Origin: Bacillota bacterium
Lineage (GTDB): Bacteria > Bacillota > Sulfobacillia > JAJZYS01 > JAJYTV01
Assembly: GCA_021806845.1 (NCBI GenBank)
Contig: JAKAPV010000050.1
Coordinates: forward strand, 1-14,600
Direction of reading: 5' to 3'
DNA length: 14,600 bases
Each line of letters begins with the position of its first letter. The stretch's first letter is position 1. Position numbers and translations under genes: made by a program. The notes below the pieces were generated by a model. The model did not search any database and was not told where the DNA came from. It worked only from the letters and a program-made list of their open reading frames with translations. Below are positions 13,037 to 14,600 of the stretch, in pieces.

Positions 13037-14110
13037 TCAGGCCGGGCCACGCAGCGGCAGGCGCACCGTGAAGGTGCTCCCCTGCGGCGATGAGGTGGCG
13101 CTCACCGTGCCGCCGTGCAGTTCCACGATGCTGCGGACGATGGCGAGCCCGAGACCCGTGCCGCCGCTCGCGCGGGCGCGCGCCTTGTCGGCGCGGTAGA
13201 AGCGCTCGAAGATGTGCGGCAGATCCTTGGGGTCGATGCCCGTACCGGTGTCCGCCACCTCGAGGATGGCACTGGCGCCATCCGTGCGGACCCGCAGGGT
13301 GACGCGCCCGCCCCCGGGCGTGTAGTGTACGGCGTTCGTCAAGAGGTTGAGCATGACCTGGCGCAAGCGGTCTGCGTCAGCGAGCAGGGGCGGGATGCCG
13401 GCGGCCGCCGTCGCCGTGAGCTGGACCCCTTTCGCCTCGGCGACCGGTTCCATGCTCTCGCTCAGCTGCGAGAGCAGCGCCGCCACGTCGACGTCCGTGA
13501 GGTTCAGCGAGAGCTGGCCGACATCCGCGAGCGAGAGGTCGCGCAGGTCGCCGACCAGCCGCGTGAGGCCGATCACATCGTCGTGCAGGAGCAGGATCTG
13601 CTCGCTATCGAGCGGCACCACGCCGTCTTGGATCGACTCGATGCGGCCCTTCAGGACCGCGAGCGGGTGGCGCAGCTCGTGCGCGACGTCGGCGAAGAGC
13701 TGGCGCCGCGCCCTCTCCTCGGCGGCCAGGCGGTCGACCATGCGGTTGAAGGATGCCGCCAGGGCGCCGACGGAATCGTGCCCCTCGACGTCGACGCGCG
13801 CGGTGAGATCGCGCAGGTTGAGCTGCTCCGCGGCCCGGCGCAGGCGCTCGAGGCGCCGCGTGAAGCGCGCGGTGATGTAGGCGATGGCGCCTCCGGCGAC
13901 GGCGAGGGCCACGAACACCGTCGGCTGCCAGGCCGCGTAGCCGCTATGGTGCCACCAGCCGAACACCATCCAGGCGAGCGCAAAGAAGGCCCAGAAGAAG
14001 GGGATGGGAAACCAGCCGCCCCAGCGGCGCTGCCGCCGCCAGTAGCGGCGCTCCCTCCATTCCTGCCGTGCGCTGTACCAGTCGCGCCGCGAGCGCTCCC
14101 ATGGATCCAT
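13037..14110 (-). CDS. Sensor histidine kinase with HAMP domain and minimal periplasmic loop
   Basis: A complete 357-residue kinase. A basic, Trp-rich cytosolic N-terminus (1-32) leads into two helices (about 34-53 and 63-82) joined by only about ten residues, so there is no periplasmic sensor domain. HAMP (about 83-135) is followed by the HisKA H-box F-A-D-V-A-H-E-L-R-H-P-L (phosphoacceptor His144; His replaces the usual Thr/Ser before Pro). HATPase_c motifs are all present: N-box L-N-L-L-T-N-A (Asn259), G1 D-T-G-T-G-I (287-292), F-box F-E-R-F-Y-R, G2 G-G-T-G-L-G-L (316-322). It should phosphorylate the adjacent OmpR-type regulator. GTG 14119 would overlap the regulator's stop as GTGA, but ATG 14110 has GGAG at a better 8-base distance, so I chose it. 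Either way the two genes are translationally coupled. Confidence 0.9.
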   Translation of the reverse strand: MDPWERSRRDWYSARQEWRERRYWRRQRRWGGWFPIPFFWAFFALAWMVFGWWHHSGYAAWQPTVFVALAVAGGAIAYITARFTRRLERLRRAAEQLNLRDLTARVDVEGHDSVGALAASFNRMVDRLAAEERARRQLFADVAHELRHPLAVLKGRIESIQDGVVPLDSEQILLLHDDVIGLTRLVGDLRDLSLADVGQLSLNLTDVDVAALLSQLSESMEPVAEAKGVQLTATAAAGIPPLLADADRLRQVMLNLLTNAVHYTPGGGRVTLRVRTDGASAILEVADTGTGIDPKDLPHIFERFYRADKARARASGGTGLGLAIVRSIVELHGGTVSATSSPQGSTFTVRLPLRGPA

Positions 14111-14115
14111 CCCGC

Positions 14116-14600
14116 TCACTCCGGGCGGCCCGCCAGCTTGTAGCCGCTGCCGTGGACCGTCTGAATCAGGTTCTCGGTGTCGAGTTTCTTGCGCAGGTGG
14201 CTGATGTGGCTGTCGATCGTCCGTTCGTACCCCTCGTAGTAGTCGCCGAGCGCCGCCTCCATCAGCTGCAGGCGGGAGAAGACGCGGCCGGGGCTGCGCG
14301 CGAGGACGGCGAGCAGCTTGAACTCGGTCGCGGTGAGCGGGACCTCCTGCCCGGCACAGGTGACGCTCTGGCCCAAAAGGTCGATGCGCAGGGGACCGAT
14401 CGCGACGACGTCGCCCTCATGCGCCGCGGAGCCGGAGCGCCGGAGGACGGCGCGCACCCTGGCGACGAGCTGGCGCATGCTCACGGGCTTCACCAGGTAG
14501 TCGTCGGCGCCGAGCTCGAGTCCGACGATGATGTCCGGTTCCTCGCCGCGCGCCGTCACCATGATGATCGGCGTCAGGGACTGGCTTCGCACGCGGCGCG
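14116..14600 (-). CDS. OmpR-family response regulator (N-terminus beyond window edge)
   Basis: About 161 C-terminal residues of a winged-helix response regulator; the frame is open through the right edge. The second half of the receiver domain is present, with T-P-I-I-M-V-T-A (conserved Thr/Ser switch region), the G-L-E-L-G-A-D-D-Y-L segment and the conserved lysine in V-K-P-V. The phosphoacceptor Asp lies outside. The Trans_reg_C effector follows: L-T-A-T-E-F-K-L-L near the first helix, R-V-F-S-R-L-Q-L-M, the recognition helix R-T-I-D-S-H-I-S-H-L-R-K-K-L, and the wing T-V-H-G-S-G-Y-K-L. These proteins bind tandem direct repeats with about 11-bp spacing as dimers, the geometry of the hexamer boxes at 6566-6604 and 12430-12446. 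It is the first gene of the - strand block visible here. Confidence 0.93.
   Translation of the reverse strand, partial: RRVRSQSLTPIIMVTARGEEPDIIVGLELGADDYLVKPVSMRQLVARVRAVLRRSGSAAHEGDVVAIGPLRIDLLGQSVTCAGQEVPLTATEFKLLAVLARSPGRVFSRLQLMEAALGDYYEGYERTIDSHISHLRKKLDTENLIQTVHGSGYKLAGRPE

Overview
The window is GC-rich bacterial chromosome (about 70% G+C by eye) with strong G/C preference at third codon positions, Shine-Dalgarno (SD) led genes and frequent GTG/TTG starts. I see no tRNA, rRNA, insertion sequence, prophage gene or CRISPR array. The phylum cannot be fixed from the sequence. An OmpR-class two-component pair, a DUF4870 protein and a DUF4149-like protein fit a free-living, metabolically versatile bacterium.

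Left part, all + strand: the C-terminus of an MFS transporter (cut by the window edge) ends at a perfect 18-bp hairpin. A 345-bp non-coding gap follows, holding a plausible sigma70 promoter. Then come five small genes: a TPR protein, a DUF4149-like membrane protein whose best start is CTG, a GNAT acetyltransferase with a TTG start, a NicO/NiCoT-like membrane protein with the H-x4-D-H metal signature, and a DUF4870 membrane protein closed by a hairpin. Next is a pair of amino-acid/amine enzymes: a DAO-type FAD oxidoreductase resembling FOXRED1/sarcosine oxidase, and a group II PLP-dependent decarboxylase. Tandem hairpins lie between them.

Middle: a 53-bp AT-rich island separates the decarboxylase from a 622-codon polytopic GT-C-like membrane protein (DUF6020-like). 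The island holds four hexamers (CTAAGG, CTTAAG, CTAAGG, TTAATA) in an exact 11-bp period. That is the architecture of an OmpR/PmrA-class response-regulator site. The GT-C gene converges on the - strand block, with a shared bidirectional hairpin between them.

Right part, all - strand, read from the right edge: an OmpR-family response regulator (N-terminus outside the window), a HAMP histidine kinase with almost no periplasmic loop, two small uncharacterised ORFs, a promoter region, a bifunctional APS kinase-ATP sulfurylase (PAPS synthetase), a PAPS-dependent sulfotransferase, and a secreted protein of unknown function. The promoter region before the PAPS synthetase carries a second copy of the motif, CTTAGG-N5-TTAAGG.

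Working model (inference): this is a locally regulated cell-surface modification locus. The PAPS synthetase makes the sulfonate donor, the sulfotransferase uses it, and the GT-C protein and the secreted protein act on or outside the membrane. The two-component system at the right edge may control both arms through the 11-bp-phased hexamers. The shared motif is the least expected signal in the window and is easy to test.
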